A DNA stretch of 64,000 nt, taken from the NCBI RefSeq assembly GCF_006439055.1, contig NZ_RCZC01000002.1:1397979-1461978 (forward strand), read 5' to 3'. Below are positions 1-8,271 of this stretch, one piece after another. Numbering within the stretch: position 1 is the stretch's first letter; every line of letters starts with the position of its first letter. Origin of the DNA: Sphingomonas glacialis (GTDB lineage Bacteria > Pseudomonadota > Alphaproteobacteria > Sphingomonadales > Sphingomonadaceae). The notes beneath the pieces are model-generated. The model searched no databases. It was not told the DNA's origin and saw nothing but the letters and a program-made list of their open reading frames with translations. A program made the translations under genes and the position numbers.

Positions 1-867
1 CGTGATCGGCTTGAAGGTCGAGCCGAGCTCGTAGACCGACTGCGTGACGTTGTTGCGCAGCGCGTCGCTGCTCGTGCCGGTCAGCTTGTTGGGATTGTAC
101 ACCGGCAGCGATGCCATCGCGATGACCTCGCCGGTCCGGACGTCGAGCACGAGGCCAGTCGCCGCGCGCGCCTGGAACATCACCATCGCGCGGCTGAGTT
201 CGCTCTCCATCGCGCCCTGCACGCGCGCATCGACCGACAGCGCGATCGCGTCGCCGCGCCGCGTCGGGTCGGTCAGGCGCTGCTCGAAGGCGCGCTCGAC
301 GCCGGCGCGGCCGAGGATCTTGGGATCGGTCCCGGTCGGCCCGATATACCCGAGCACGTGCGCCGCCATCGTCGATTGCGGATACAGCCGCTCGGGCTCG
401 CGTGCGAAGACGATGCCGGGCTCGCCGAGCGCGTGGATCTGGTTCACCATCGCGGGCGAGGCGTGCTTGTCGAGATAGGTGAACTTGGCCTTCATCGTCA
501 GCCGGTCGAGATACCAGGCCGAATCATGCTCGGGCATCAGCCCGGCGAGCCGGCCCGCCAGTTCCTGCCGATCGCCGAGCACGTCGCCCGGCCGCACGCC
601 GATCGTCCACGCCTCGATCGTGCGCGCGAGCGGCTGGCCGTTGCGGTCGAGAATGTCGCCGCGCACCACCGGATTGATCGCGAGCGTCGCCGCGCCCGCC
701 GGGCCACCAAACAGCCCGAGCAACGCGATCCGCCCGATCACCAGCAGGAAGCCCGCCGCGATCAGCAGCATCAGCATCATCAGCCGCACATGCGCCACCG
801 CGACCAGCGCATGGCGCTGATCGTTCGACCGGCGTGCCGGGACCGGACGTGCGACCAAAGTGCTCAT
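1..867 (-). CDS. ftsI: Peptidoglycan D,D-transpeptidase FtsI (PBP3), N-terminal part
   Basis: This is the septal peptidoglycan transpeptidase of the divisome, an inner-membrane protein with a periplasmic catalytic domain. The frame reads 289 codons from ATG at 867 to the window edge without a stop. A cytoplasmic tail is followed by one hydrophobic helix at about residues 25-45, then a PBP dimerisation domain. The last codons contain the active-site motif STFK in the context YELGSTFKPIT, whose serine is the acylated nucleophile. The start overlaps the ftsL stop (ATGA), as expected in the dcw cluster. The C-terminal two thirds of the transpeptidase domain lies outside the window. The identification is secure from the motif and the gene order. 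Confidence 0.95.
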   Translation of the reverse strand, partial: MSTLVARPVPARRSNDQRHALVAVAHVRLMMLMLLIAAGFLLVIGRIALLGLFGGPAGAATLAINPVVRGDILDRNGQPLARTIEAWTIGVRPGDVLGDRQELAGRLAGLMPEHDSAWYLDRLTMKAKFTYLDKHASPAMVNQIHALGEPGIVFAREPERLYPQSTMAAHVLGYIGPTGTDPKILGRAGVERAFEQRLTDPTRRGDAIALSVDARVQGAMESELSRAMVMFQARAATGLVLDVRTGEVIAMASLPVYNPNKLTGTSSDALRNNVTQSVYELGSTFKPIT

Positions 868-1475
868 CGCGTTCCCTGTTTTTCGGCGCGCGCGCTGCTG
901 CGCAGGTCACCGATCACGCTGTCGTCGAGCAAGGCGCGATCGAGCAGGGCGACCGCGGCGCGTGGCCGCTCGCGGCTGACCGACGCCATCGCGGTGCGGG
1001 CGGGTGCGGCGACGGGGCGCGTGGTAGGCGCCGGCGCGGTGCGTGGAGCGGGCGCTGCGGTGCGCGGCGCGCTCGGCGCGGGGGCGGTCGCAACTGCGGG
1101 CTGGATCACCGGCTGCTGGCTGGTCGTCGCGGTCAACGGCGCGGCGGGAACGAACGATGCCATCTGCGGGACCGTGCCACGCTGCGTCGGCTCGATCGAG
1201 GCCAAAGCCGTCTCGTCGGCGACGAACTGGTCCGCCGCCGGGGCGACCAGACCCAAGGTCTCGGCATTCCATTTGTCGAGCTGGGCGAGATTGGCGCGCG
1301 TGTCGAACTCGGTTTCGAGCGCACGGATGTCGCGCTTGGCGCGCAGGATCTCGGCGGCGGTCCGGTCGAGCTTCTTGCGCTCGGCCGCGACCTGGAGCGG
1401 CACCAGCAGGAAGCCGAGCGCCACCGCGACGCCGGCGAGGAACCAACCGAGACTCTTGCCCGCAAGACCAAGCAT
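864..1475 (-). CDS. ftsL: Cell division protein FtsL-like
   Basis: A small bitopic protein of about 203 residues lies between rsmH and ftsI, the standard place for ftsL, which forms the FtsQLB complex at the septum. It has a short N-terminus, one membrane helix (about residues 8-28), a charged heptad-rich coiled-coil stretch (ERKKLDRTAAEIL onward), and a long Ala/Pro/Thr-rich tail. I chose the ATG at 1475. It overlaps the rsmH stop as TAATG and has AAGGAAG upstream, whereas an in-frame ATG at 1496 would lie deeper inside rsmH. FtsL sequences are poorly conserved, so the name rests mainly on position, topology and coiled coil. The low-complexity tail is longer than in E. coli FtsL. Confidence 0.8.
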   Translation of the reverse strand: MLGLAGKSLGWFLAGVAVALGFLLVPLQVAAERKKLDRTAAEILRAKRDIRALETEFDTRANLAQLDKWNAETLGLVAPAADQFVADETALASIEPTQRGTVPQMASFVPAAPLTATTSQQPVIQPAVATAPAPSAPRTAAPAPRTAPAPTTRPVAAPARTAMASVSRERPRAAVALLDRALLDDSVIGDLRSSARAEKQGTR

Positions 1476-2434
1476 TACAAACTTCCTTCTGACCATGCGG
1501 CGGCACCGGTCCGTCGTGCCGTCCGCAACGTTGCCGACCGCGCGCGGGGGTTGCGCGCGATCTCGTCTTCGCTCGCCTTCACCGGGCGACCGACCTCTTC
1601 GAAACTGGGGGCGTGCTTCGCCGCGACTTCGGGCAGATGCCGCGAGCCCGACGGCAGCGACCCCGAGCGTTCGCGCAGGAAGCGTTTGACCATGCGATCC
1701 TCCAGGCTGTGGAAGGTCACGATCGCGAGCCGACCGCCCGGCGCGAGCGCACGCTCGGCTGCGGCCAGCCCGTCCTCGAGTTCGCCGAGCTCGCGATTGA
1801 TATGGATGCGGATCGCCTGGAAGGTGCGCGTGGCGGGGTCCTTCTTGTCGTGCGGCTTGTAGCCCAATGCCTTGCGCACGATCCGGGCGAGCTCGCCGGT
1901 GCGTGCGATCGGACGGTTGTAGACGATTGCCTGCGCGACGCGGCGCGCGCGCGGCTCCTCGCCATAGTCTTTGATGACCCGCGCGATCTCGGCTTCGTCG
2001 GCGGTGTTGAGGAAATCGGCCGCGCTCTCCCCCTCCTGGCTCATCCGCATGTCGAGCGGGCCATCCGACTGGAACGAGAAGCCGCGCTCGGCCTGATCGA
2101 GCTGCATCGACGACACGCCGATATCCATCGCCACGCCTTGGACCGGCACGGCGTCTCGCGCTGCAAGTTCGCTATCGAGCGCCGAAAAGGTCGCCGGGAC
2201 GAGCGTCAGCGCGCCGGCCGCGGACTCGACGAGCGCCGCGCCCGCCGCGATCGCGCCGGGGTCGCGATCGAAGGCGAACACGCGCGCGCCCAGCGCGAGC
2301 ATCCCCGACGTGTAGCCGCCCGCGCCGAAGGTCGCATCGACATGCGTTTCGCCGGCCTCGATCGCGAGCGCGTCGAGCACTTCGGCGATCAGCACCGGGA
2401 TGTGCGGGGCATCGTCGTGGATCAGGTCGCTCAC
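1475..2434 (-). CDS. rsmH: 16S rRNA (cytosine(1402)-N(4))-methyltransferase RsmH
   Basis: RsmH (MraW) uses S-adenosylmethionine to methylate N4 of C1402 in the decoding centre of 16S rRNA. The protein has about 319 residues, typical for the family. The N-terminal HIPVL motif is followed by the SAM-binding segment VDATFGAGGYT, then GVAMDIGVSSMQLDQAERGFSF and the late TFHSLEDRMVK motif. I chose GTG at 2434 because it overlaps the mraZ stop as GTGA and places HIPVL near the N-terminus. An upstream in-frame start would lie inside mraZ. It belongs to the dcw operon mraZ-rsmH-ftsL-ftsI. Confidence 0.95.
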   Translation of the reverse strand: MSDLIHDDAPHIPVLIAEVLDALAIEAGETHVDATFGAGGYTSGMLALGARVFAFDRDPGAIAAGAALVESAAGALTLVPATFSALDSELAARDAVPVQGVAMDIGVSSMQLDQAERGFSFQSDGPLDMRMSQEGESAADFLNTADEAEIARVIKDYGEEPRARRVAQAIVYNRPIARTGELARIVRKALGYKPHDKKDPATRTFQAIRIHINRELGELEDGLAAAERALAPGGRLAIVTFHSLEDRMVKRFLRERSGSLPSGSRHLPEVAAKHAPSFEEVGRPVKASEDEIARNPRARSATLRTARRTGAAAWSEGSL

Positions 2435-2931
2435 AGCGCGATCCCCTTGGCCTTGCAATGATAGCGGCACGCCGCCTGCATCGCGTCATCGACGCCGACC
2501 GCGTCGAGCAGCGTCTTGGGGTCCCAGATGTCGATCCAGTCGAACGTGCCCCAGAAGAACGCGTTCTCGCCGATCTGGGCGTAATCGCGCGGGAAGCCGG
2601 GCATGATGAAGCGCCCCGAGCCGTCGAACGGCACCGCCTCGCCGCTCGCGTTGCGGCGCTTCAGGTTGAAGTCGGGCTTGCCATGTTCGGCGATGTGGCG
2701 CGCCTGGAGATCCTCGACCTCGGCCTTGAGGATGCGGACATAGCCGGGATCATAGGCGCGCAGGCAGGTCTGCTCGGGATGGACGCCAATGATGACGGTG
2801 CCGCCGTCCTTGCCGTCGGCACGCGGGCTGTTGGCGGCAAGCGCCTGGCGCAGCGAAACAGGAATCGCGACCCGGCCCTTGTCATCGACAAGACCCAGTC
2901 CCTCCCCCTGATAATCGCTCCGGTCTTCCAC
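2431..2931 (-). CDS. mraZ: Transcriptional regulator MraZ
   Basis: MraZ is an AbrB/SpoVT-like DNA-binding protein that regulates the division cluster it heads. The N-terminal half carries the MraZ core VDDKGRVAIPVSLRQAL. A second, diverged copy follows later in the protein (FDGSGRFIMP), as expected of the two-repeat fold. I prefer the GTG at 2931, preceded by GGGGGA. TTG at 2955 and GTG at 2946 are also in frame and would add up to eight residues. The gene overlaps rsmH by four bases. A series of phased GGGG boxes lies about 130 bases upstream of the start. Confidence 0.9.
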   Translation of the reverse strand: MEDRSDYQGEGLGLVDDKGRVAIPVSLRQALAANSPRADGKDGGTVIIGVHPEQTCLRAYDPGYVRILKAEVEDLQARHIAEHGKPDFNLKRRNASGEAVPFDGSGRFIMPGFPRDYAQIGENAFFWGTFDWIDIWDPKTLLDAVGVDDAMQAACRYHCKAKGIAL

Positions 2932-3061
2932 GCTTCCCCCGCACACGGCGGACAAGCCTCTCCCGAACCGAAAAGCACGAGAGTCGCGGATTTCGGTGCC
3001 TGTAGTGTCAGCGCATGACGCGCAGGCGAGATGAGTCTGTCCCTGTAGCGAACAGGTACCA

Positions 3062-3106
3062 TGGGGCCGATCGGGGACACAAGGGGAAATCCGGGGATTT
3101 GCCGGG
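3062..3106. promoter_or_regulatory. Phased GGGG repeats upstream of mraZ (candidate MraZ boxes)
   Basis: On the + strand GGGG occurs at 3063, 3073, 3083 and 3093, an exact 10-base period, and a degenerate fifth unit (CGGG) falls at 3103. MraZ is known to bind direct repeats of TGGGN separated by five bases, which gives the same period. The repeats lie in the 333-base gap between mraZ and the next gene (2932-3264), on the strand opposite to mraZ. Autoregulation of the dcw operon is the natural reading. I did not find a convincing -35/-10 pair. Confidence 0.7.
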
Positions 3107-3264
3107 AAACGGGCCTAATCGCTGCGATTCAACCGCGACCTTTGTCGGGGCAAATCAGATTGTTCTCGGTGTGTTCGAAGACGCTGCGCGACGCGCGCGC
3201 GATATCCCGCGAAAATCGCAGGCAGCGGAGCGGCGTCCCGTGAAATCCCCACCGATCCCATAGT

Positions 3265-3567
3265 TCAGCGCGCGGCCGCGGCGGGGGGCGTTTCGCTGGT
3301 GTTGCCACCGGCCGTGGCCGCACTCGGCGCGACGCCGAGCTCGGCGAGCGGCTCCTTGGGGGCGTTCGGATCGGTGGTGTTGGCCGCGACCATATTGGCG
3401 ACGACATCGGGGCGCGCACTGCCGATCGCCGCGACCTGCCGATCATGGTTGGCGGTCGCGAAAATCGCGGAGGCGAGGCCGATAAGGAGCAAAACGGCGG
3501 CGAGGCCGATCATGCCGACCTTGGCGCGCTGGCTCGTCTGAGCCGGATCCTGGGCGATGATTTTCAT
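3265..3567 (-). CDS. Hypothetical single-pass membrane protein
   Basis: I do not recognise this family. The frame encodes about 100 residues: a short polar N-terminus (MKIIAQDPAQTSQRAK), one strong hydrophobic helix (VGMIGLAAVLLLIGLASAIF), then an Ala/Pro/Thr-rich tail that would be periplasmic if the positive-inside rule holds. ATG at 3567 and ATG at 3579 are both possible, and neither has a clear ribosome binding site. It lies alone between cysK and the mraZ regulatory region, all on the same strand. Composition matches the surrounding genome, so it is probably a real but poorly conserved gene. Confidence 0.55.
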   Translation of the reverse strand: MKIIAQDPAQTSQRAKVGMIGLAAVLLLIGLASAIFATANHDRQVAAIGSARPDVVANMVAANTTDPNAPKEPLAELGVAPSAATAGGNTSETPPAAAAR

Positions 3568-3617
3568 AAGCTGTGGCATAAATGTAACGCGTTAAGACGC
3601 GGTTGTCGATCCCGCGA

Positions 3618-4610
3618 TCAATCGTGCTGCAACCAGGGTGGAACGACGAGCCCCTTGGCCTCCAACCATGCACGATTGTAGAGCGTTGAGAGGTAACGGA
3701 AACCGGTGTCGCACAGGATCGTCGCGACTCGGCTCCCGGGGCCGAGATGACGCGCGAGGCGAACCGCCCCGGCGACGTTGATTCCCGACGACAGGCCGAG
3801 GCACAGCCCTTCCTCGGCGAGCAGGCGAGTCACCCATTCCATCCCCTCGGCATCCGAGATGCGGAACTGCGTGTCGATCGGCGCGCCTTCGAGATTGGCG
3901 GTGATTCGGCCCTGCCCGATCCCTTCGGCGACCGAAGACCCTTCCGACTTCAATTCGCCATGCGCGTAATATTCGTAGAGCGCGGCACCGTGCGGATCGC
4001 TGAGCGCGATGCACACCGCCTCGTCCTTGGCCTTTAGCCCCATGCCGACGCCCGCGATCGTCCCGCCCGTCCCCGCCGCACAGGTGAAGCCATCGATCCG
4101 CCCGTCCATCTGCGCCCAGATCTCCTCGGCGGTGCCGGTGATGTGCGCCTTGCGGTTGGCGATATTGTCGAACTGGTTGGCCCAGACCGCGTTCGGCGTT
4201 TCCTCGGCGATGCGGCGCGATGTGTGGACGAAATGCGCCGGGTTCGAATAGGGCGCCGCCGGCACCAGCACGAGCTCCGCGCCGAGCGCGCGCAGCGTGT
4301 CCATCTTCTCGCGGCTCTGCGTCTCGGGCATGACGATGATCGTCTTGTAGCCCTTGGCATTGGCGACGAGTGCGAGCCCGATCCCGGTATTGCCCGCGGT
4401 CCCCTCGACGAAGGTCCCGCCCGGCGCGATGCTCCCCCGCGCCTCGGCATCCTCGACAATCCCGAGCGCGGCACGGTCTTTCACCGAGGCGCCGGGGTTG
4501 GCGAATTCGCATTTGCCGTAGATTTCGGCGCCGGCCGCTTCGCTCGGCCCCTTCAACAGGACGAGCGGGGTGTTGCCGATGAGCGCGAGCGTGTTGGGCG
4601 TGGTGTGCAT
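3618..4610 (-). CDS. cysK: Cysteine synthase (O-acetylserine sulfhydrylase), PLP-dependent
   Basis: The product of about 330 residues belongs to the fold-type II PLP enzymes that make cysteine from O-acetylserine and sulfide. Visible motifs are IGNTPLV at the N-terminus, NPGASVKDR with the PLP lysine, EGTAGNTGIGLA for substrate binding, the phosphate-binding AAGTGGT loop, and SSGINVAGA near the C-terminus. I chose ATG at 4610, which gives the usual short leader before IGNTPLV; the open frame extends upstream to 4670. A cystathionine beta-synthase-like role cannot be excluded, because these paralogues share all the motifs. It faces away from the vapBC pair that follows. Confidence 0.88.
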   Translation of the reverse strand: MHTTPNTLALIGNTPLVLLKGPSEAAGAEIYGKCEFANPGASVKDRAALGIVEDAEARGSIAPGGTFVEGTAGNTGIGLALVANAKGYKTIIVMPETQSREKMDTLRALGAELVLVPAAPYSNPAHFVHTSRRIAEETPNAVWANQFDNIANRKAHITGTAEEIWAQMDGRIDGFTCAAGTGGTIAGVGMGLKAKDEAVCIALSDPHGAALYEYYAHGELKSEGSSVAEGIGQGRITANLEGAPIDTQFRISDAEGMEWVTRLLAEEGLCLGLSSGINVAGAVRLARHLGPGSRVATILCDTGFRYLSTLYNRAWLEAKGLVVPPWLQHD

Positions 4611-4710
4611 CGCGCAGACATAGCGTGCCTGCCCGCCCCTGCAATGGATGCTCGACCCGGCTGACGACAAATCCGGCCTGTGCTACAAGGCGCGGACGCT
4701 GGAGGTGGCG

Positions 4711-4986
4711 ATGACGGTTCAACAGTTGAACATCCGGGATGCCGAGACGATTCGCCTTGCGCAGGCGCTGGCGGATAGGCTGGGCAGCTCACTGACCGCG
4801 GCGGTTCGCGAGGCGCTAGAGGCCAAGCTTGGCGCGGCTGCGCACGCGCCAGTGAAGCCCTCGATCGACGAAACCCTCGACCGACTCAAGCATCTGCAAC
4901 AGCATTGGCGCCCGGAGTTTGACGGACAGGACCTGTCGCTGACCCACGCCGACCTGCTGTATGACGAGAGCGGGTTGCCGCGGTGA
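4711..4986 (+). CDS. vapB: VapB-like antitoxin
   Basis: A 91-residue protein lies immediately upstream of a PIN-domain toxin and overlaps it (GTGA at 4983-4986), the standard antitoxin-toxin arrangement. The N-terminus ([24 protein letters not shown], then [13 protein letters not shown]) fits a ribbon-helix-helix type DNA-binding domain seen in Rv0623-like VapB antitoxins. The acidic C-terminal part would wrap the toxin. The ATG at 4711 has GGAGGTGGCG directly upstream, a good ribosome binding site, so I rejected the 21-residue upstream extension of the frame. The gene is expected to autoregulate the operon together with VapC. Confidence 0.85.
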   Translation: MTVQQLNIRDAETIRLAQALADRLGSSLTAAVREALEAKLGAAAHAPVKPSIDETLDRLKHLQQHWRPEFDGQDLSLTHADLLYDESGLPR

Positions 4987-5699
4987 TCATCGACACTTCG
5001 GCCCTCATCGCGATCCTGCGCAGCGAGATCGAAGCGCGGACATTCCTTGAGGCGATGCGCGATGCGCCCACGGTCCGGCTTTCTGCAGGATCCTGGCTCG
5101 AACTGACCGCCGTGACAACGCGCGCCGCCGAGGGCGACGAAATCGCCAAGGCCGCCGATGCGCTGATCGAAGACTTTGGGGTCGTCATCGAAGCCGTGAC
5201 CCGCGAAATCGGCGCCATCGCCCGCACCGGGTATCGCACCTACGGCCGCGGCACCCAGCACCCCGCCAATCTCAATTTCGGCGATTGCTTCGCCTATGCA
5301 CTCGCCAAGGCGACCGGCGAGCCGCTGCTCTTCAAGGGCGAGGATTTCGCCCGCACCGACGTGGTCGCGGCGCGCTAGGCGACCCCCGCCGCGCAAGTGC
5401 GGCCCGAGCCGTCCGCTCAGCCACAGGAAGAACATCCGGTAATCGCTCGCCAGCGACCAGAGCGGATAGGTGAAGGTCGCCGGACGGTTCTTCTCGACGC
5501 CGAAATGCGCGCCCCAGGCAAAGCCATAGCCCGCCACCGGCAGCGCCAGCCACCACCACCCGCCCGACCGCAGCGCGATCGCGAGGAACAGGAAGGTCAG
5601 CGCGGTGCCGGCATAATGCAGCGCGCGCGTCTCGCGCCGGGCATGCTCGCGCAGATAATGCGGCCAGAAGTCGGCAAAGCGGGTGATCGGATGCGCCAT
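4719..5699 (-). CDS. DUF962/Mpo1-like membrane protein with run-on C-terminus
   Basis: The first ~103 residues (5699 down to about 5390) match the DUF962 family of small membrane proteins: [36 protein letters not shown] and SDYRMFFLW are visible, with two to three hydrophobic segments. Members normally end shortly after this domain, at about 100-110 residues. Here no stop occurs and the frame continues for about 220 residues through the reverse strand of vapC and vapB to 4719. That extension is low-complexity antisense sequence and is probably not functional. Either the native stop was lost when vapBC arrived or the protein really is longer. Bacterial DUF962 function is not established; the yeast relative Mpo1 is a dioxygenase of fatty-acid alpha-oxidation. 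Confidence 0.7.
   Translation of the reverse strand: MAHPITRFADFWPHYLREHARRETRALHYAGTALTFLFLAIALRSGGWWWLALPVAGYGFAWGAHFGVEKNRPATFTYPLWSLASDYRMFFLWLSGRLGPHLRGGGRLARRDHVGAGEILALEEQRLAGRLGECIGEAIAEIEIGGVLGAAAVGAIPGAGDGADFAGHGFDDDPKVFDQRIGGLGDFVALGGARCHGGQFEPGSCRKPDRGRIAHRLKECPRFDLAAQDRDEGRSVDDHRGNPLSSYSRSAWVSDRSCPSNSGRQCCCRCLSRSRVSSIEGFTGACAAAPSLASSASRTAAVSELPSLSASACARRIVSASRMFNC
4983..5378 (+). CDS. vapC: VapC-like PIN-domain ribonuclease toxin
   Basis: The 131-residue product is a PIN-domain endoribonuclease of a type II toxin-antitoxin system. The acidic metal-binding residues are in their usual places: Asp4 (MIIDTSAL), Glu40 (SWLELTAV), Asp101 ([12 protein letters not shown]) and Asp121 or Asp126 (GEDFARTD). 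The GTG start at 4983 overlaps the antitoxin stop, indicating translational coupling. The whole pair lies antisense to an open frame that continues from the DUF962 gene, so it may have arrived by insertion. The targeted RNA cannot be read from sequence. Confidence 0.9.
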   Translation: MIIDTSALIAILRSEIEARTFLEAMRDAPTVRLSAGSWLELTAVTTRAAEGDEIAKAADALIEDFGVVIEAVTREIGAIARTGYRTYGRGTQHPANLNFGDCFAYALAKATGEPLLFKGEDFARTDVVAAR

Positions 5700-5724
5700 G
5701 CCGCAGATGCTATCCTGACCCGCG

Positions 5725-5772
5725 CCCGTTGCAAGCCCCGTTGCATGCCCCGTTGCATGCCCCGTTCGGCGC
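5725..5772. repeat. Four tandem 12-bp units
   Basis: The unit CCCGTTGCATGC is present four times head to tail: two exact copies (5737-5760), one copy with one change before them, and a diverged fourth (CCCGTTCGGCGC). It lies between the divergent DUF962 and DUF1993 genes, and each full unit contains or nearly contains the palindrome GCATGC. Because 12 is a multiple of three it also reads as an ATGH-like peptide repeat in the frame upstream of DUF962, which I take to be coincidental. Confidence 0.8.
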
Positions 5773-5806
5773 CCCATCTTGGCGGCACCACAAGGGGGAG
5801 CATGCC

Positions 5807-6313
5807 ATGTCGACGTCGCTATACGATCTCACCATCCCGATCTTCATCCGCAATCTCGAGTCGCTCGACGCGGTTCTCAGCAAGGGCGAGGCGTTCGCCA
5901 GCGAGAAGGGCATCGATCCGTCCGAGCTGCTCGAAGCGCGTTTGTACGAGGACATGGCGCCGCTGATCAGCCAGATCCAGCGCGTCAGCGACAGCGCCAA
6001 GGGCACCGCGGTCCGGCTCGGCGGGGTCGAGAATGTCGTGATGGCCGATGAGGAAAAGACCTTCGCTGATCTCCACGCGCGCATCGCCAAGACGATCGCC
6101 TTCCTCAAGACCGTCCCGCGTGATGCGATCGATGGCAAGGAGGAGGCGCAGGTCACGCTCCAGACGCCGCGGCAAACCTTCGACTTCACCGGCCTCAGCT
6201 TCGTGCAGACCTTCGTGCTGCCGAACTTCTATTTCCACATGACCACCGCGTACGGTCTGCTCCGCATGAAGGGCGTTCCCCTCGGCAAGCTGGATTATCT
6301 CGGCGGGATCTGA
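5807..6313 (+). CDS. DUF1993 family protein
   Basis: The 168-residue product matches the DUF1993 family, predicted four-helix DinB/YfiT-like bundle proteins often found in proteobacteria and fungi. Conserved features are the N-terminal [21 protein letters not shown], the central [19 protein letters not shown], and the C-terminal [21 protein letters not shown] with conserved histidine. No enzymatic activity is established for the family. ATG at 5807 is preceded by GGGGGAG. It stands alone, and a GC-rich hairpin follows its stop. Confidence 0.85.
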   Translation: MSTSLYDLTIPIFIRNLESLDAVLSKGEAFASEKGIDPSELLEARLYEDMAPLISQIQRVSDSAKGTAVRLGGVENVVMADEEKTFADLHARIAKTIAFLKTVPRDAIDGKEEAQVTLQTPRQTFDFTGLSFVQTFVLPNFYFHMTTAYGLLRMKGVPLGKLDYLGGI

Positions 6314-6325
6314 CGTACGATGACG

Positions 6326-6361
6326 CCAGGGCACGCCGGCGCCAGCGCTGGCGCGCCCTGG
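6326..6361. terminator. GC-rich hairpin after DUF1993
   Basis: CCAGGGC (6326-6332) pairs with GCCCTGG (6355-6361) around an inner palindrome GCGCCAGCGCTGGCGC. It lies 13 bases after the DUF1993 stop and just before the polymerase gene. There is no T tract, so intrinsic termination is plausible but not certain. Confidence 0.45.
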
Positions 6362-6383
6362 CGAGCGCTGCTACGTTCCTGAC

Positions 6384-7778
6384 ATGTTCTCGCCAGATTC
6401 CGAGTCGGCCGCCGATCGCGCCGCCACGTCCTACGGCGCGGAACATCGCGACCACGCCGTGCCCGCCCCTGCCCCGCAGGCGCCCGACCTTCACAGCTTC
6501 CCGCCGCGCCCGCTGCGCTGGCTGTTCCTCGATCTCAACAGCTATTTCGCCGCAGTCGAGCAACAGCTCGCGCCCGAGCTGCGCGGCAAGCCGATCCTCG
6601 TCGCGCCGGTCGACAGCGACACCACCGTCGCGATCGCCGCGAGCATCCAGGCGAAGCGCTACGGCATCCGCACCGGCACGCCGGTATGGGAGGCCAAACG
6701 GCTCTGCCGCGAGCTGATCGTCGTCCCCGCGCGCCACGACAAATATGTCGAATTCCACGAAGCGATCGTCGCCGAGATCTGGAAGCATATCCCGGTCACC
6801 AAGGTCTGTTCGATCGACGAGGTCGCCTGCCGGCTGCTCGACAATGAAAACAGCGTCGCCGATGCGACCGCACTGGCGCGGCGGATCAAGGCGGGGATCC
6901 TGGCCAATGTCGGCGAATGCCTGACGAGCTCGGTCGGGATCGCGCCCAACCGCCTGCTGGCCAAGCTCGCGTCGGATATGCAGAAGCCCGACGGGCTCGT
7001 CGTGCTCGAAGCCGCCGCCCTGCCGCAGCGGCTCTACAATCTCCAGCTGCGCGACATCAGCGGCATCGGCGCGAAGATGGAGCGGCGGCTCGCGCAGGAC
7101 GGGATCAACGACATCCGCCAATATTGCGAGCGCCGCCCGCGCGACGCCGGCACCGCCTGGGGCGGCACCAATGGCGACCGGCTCTGGTATCAGCTCCACG
7201 GCGTCGATCTGCCCGAAAAGGCCACGCAAAGTCGCAGCATCGGCCACAGCCACGTCCTTTCGCCGGGCAAGCGCGGCGGCGTGCCGGTGCGGCTTACCGC
7301 GCGCCGGCTTGCGTTCAAGGCGACCAGCCGGTTGCGCCGCAAACAGTGTCGCGCGCGGCTCCTGGTGCTCCATGCGCGCTTCGAGGATGACAAATCGACG
7401 TGGCGAACGTCGGTCAAATTGCCCGCTACGCAGGACAGTTTCGTGGTGCTCGCCGCGCTCGAATCGCTCTTCCCGCGACTGATCGCGGCGGGACGGACGC
7501 GGCCGGGCGATTTCCAGATCCGCATGGTCGGCGTGACGCTCGCCGAGATCGAACCCGTTGCGGGCGAACAGGATTCACTGTTCGGCCTGCTCGACCCCGA
7601 CGATCCGCTCGCGCGCGAAACGCGGACGCTCGCGCTGAGCCGCGCGATGGACCGGATCAACGAGAAGTTCGGTCGCAACGCGGTCAGCCTCGGTCCCCAG
7701 CATGGCGAGCGAATCGACCGGATCGGGACCAAGATCGCCTTTGGCAGAATCCCGGACCTCGACGAATTCCATGAATGA
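6384..7778 (+). CDS. Y-family DNA polymerase (DinB/ImpB/MucB/SamB-like)
   Basis: The 464-residue product is a translesion polymerase of the Y family. After a poorly conserved leader of about 45 residues come the palm motifs FLDLNSYFAAVEQQ with Asp50, and CSIDEVA with Asp145/Glu146, so all three catalytic carboxylates are present and the enzyme should be active, unlike ImuB. The finger segment KPILVAPV, the GIAPNRLLAKLASDMQKPDG motif and a helix-hairpin-helix (RDISGIGAKMERRL) follow, then the little-finger domain. QDSLF at residues 396-400 fits the beta-clamp-binding pentapeptide. No imuA or dnaE2 neighbour is present, and I see no clear LexA box upstream. Confidence 0.9.
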   Translation: MFSPDSESAADRAATSYGAEHRDHAVPAPAPQAPDLHSFPPRPLRWLFLDLNSYFAAVEQQLAPELRGKPILVAPVDSDTTVAIAASIQAKRYGIRTGTPVWEAKRLCRELIVVPARHDKYVEFHEAIVAEIWKHIPVTKVCSIDEVACRLLDNENSVADATALARRIKAGILANVGECLTSSVGIAPNRLLAKLASDMQKPDGLVVLEAAALPQRLYNLQLRDISGIGAKMERRLAQDGINDIRQYCERRPRDAGTAWGGTNGDRLWYQLHGVDLPEKATQSRSIGHSHVLSPGKRGGVPVRLTARRLAFKATSRLRRKQCRARLLVLHARFEDDKSTWRTSVKLPATQDSFVVLAALESLFPRLIAAGRTRPGDFQIRMVGVTLAEIEPVAGEQDSLFGLLDPDDPLARETRTLALSRAMDRINEKFGRNAVSLGPQHGERIDRIGTKIAFGRIPDLDEFHE

Positions 7779-7879
7779 AGATGAACCTCAGATGACCAAT
7801 TTATTGCAATGCAAGAAAGTGTAGGCCGCGGTAACACTACCCTCTTGACGCACAATGTTGCGTGCGCGAAGCCTCTGGC

Positions 7880-8257
7880 ATGACCAATCGACTCTTCCCC
7901 ACCGCCGCGTTCGCGCTCCTTGCCCTTTCGGCCTGCGACAGCAAGCCGACCGAAGTGACCTCGGTCACGCCCGACCCGATGGCGTCGGTGCTCGCCAACA
8001 AGGCGCCGGTCGAGCTCCCGCCCGCGATCAAGTCCGAAGCGACGCTGCGCTGCAAGGACAACAGCCTCGTCTACGTCACCTTCTTCGAAGGCGACAAGCA
8101 GGTGCTGGTCAAGTCCAAGCCCGACGCGACCCCGGTCAAGCTTACCGCCGACAAGGCCGGCGATCCGCTCAAGGCCGATGGCTATGTGCTGACGGGCAAC
8201 CCCAAGGCTGTCACGCTCACCCAGCCGGGCAAGCCCGCCCAGCTCTGCGACCTCTAA
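7880..8257 (+). CDS. Small lipoprotein, possibly MliC-like
   Basis: The 125-residue product has a lipoprotein signal peptide (MTNRLFPTAAFALLALSACDS) whose lipobox LSAC predicts lipidation at cysteine about 19 and export. The mature part has a cysteine in LRCKDNSLVYVTFF and a second near the C-terminus (QLCDL). This resembles the two-cysteine beta-barrel of MliC/PliC lysozyme inhibitors, but the match is by eye and weak. I chose ATG at 7880 since it begins the signal peptide; an upstream alternative start adds six residues. An interspersed inverted repeat follows the stop. Confidence 0.7.
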   Translation: MTNRLFPTAAFALLALSACDSKPTEVTSVTPDPMASVLANKAPVELPPAIKSEATLRCKDNSLVYVTFFEGDKQVLVKSKPDATPVKLTADKAGDPLKADGYVLTGNPKAVTLTQPGKPAQLCDL

Positions 8258-8271
8258 ACTTTTTCCTTAAA

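Noticed and set aside
5725..5772. Short CRISPR-like array
   Set aside because: Units are contiguous 12-mers with no spacers and there are no cas genes in the window.
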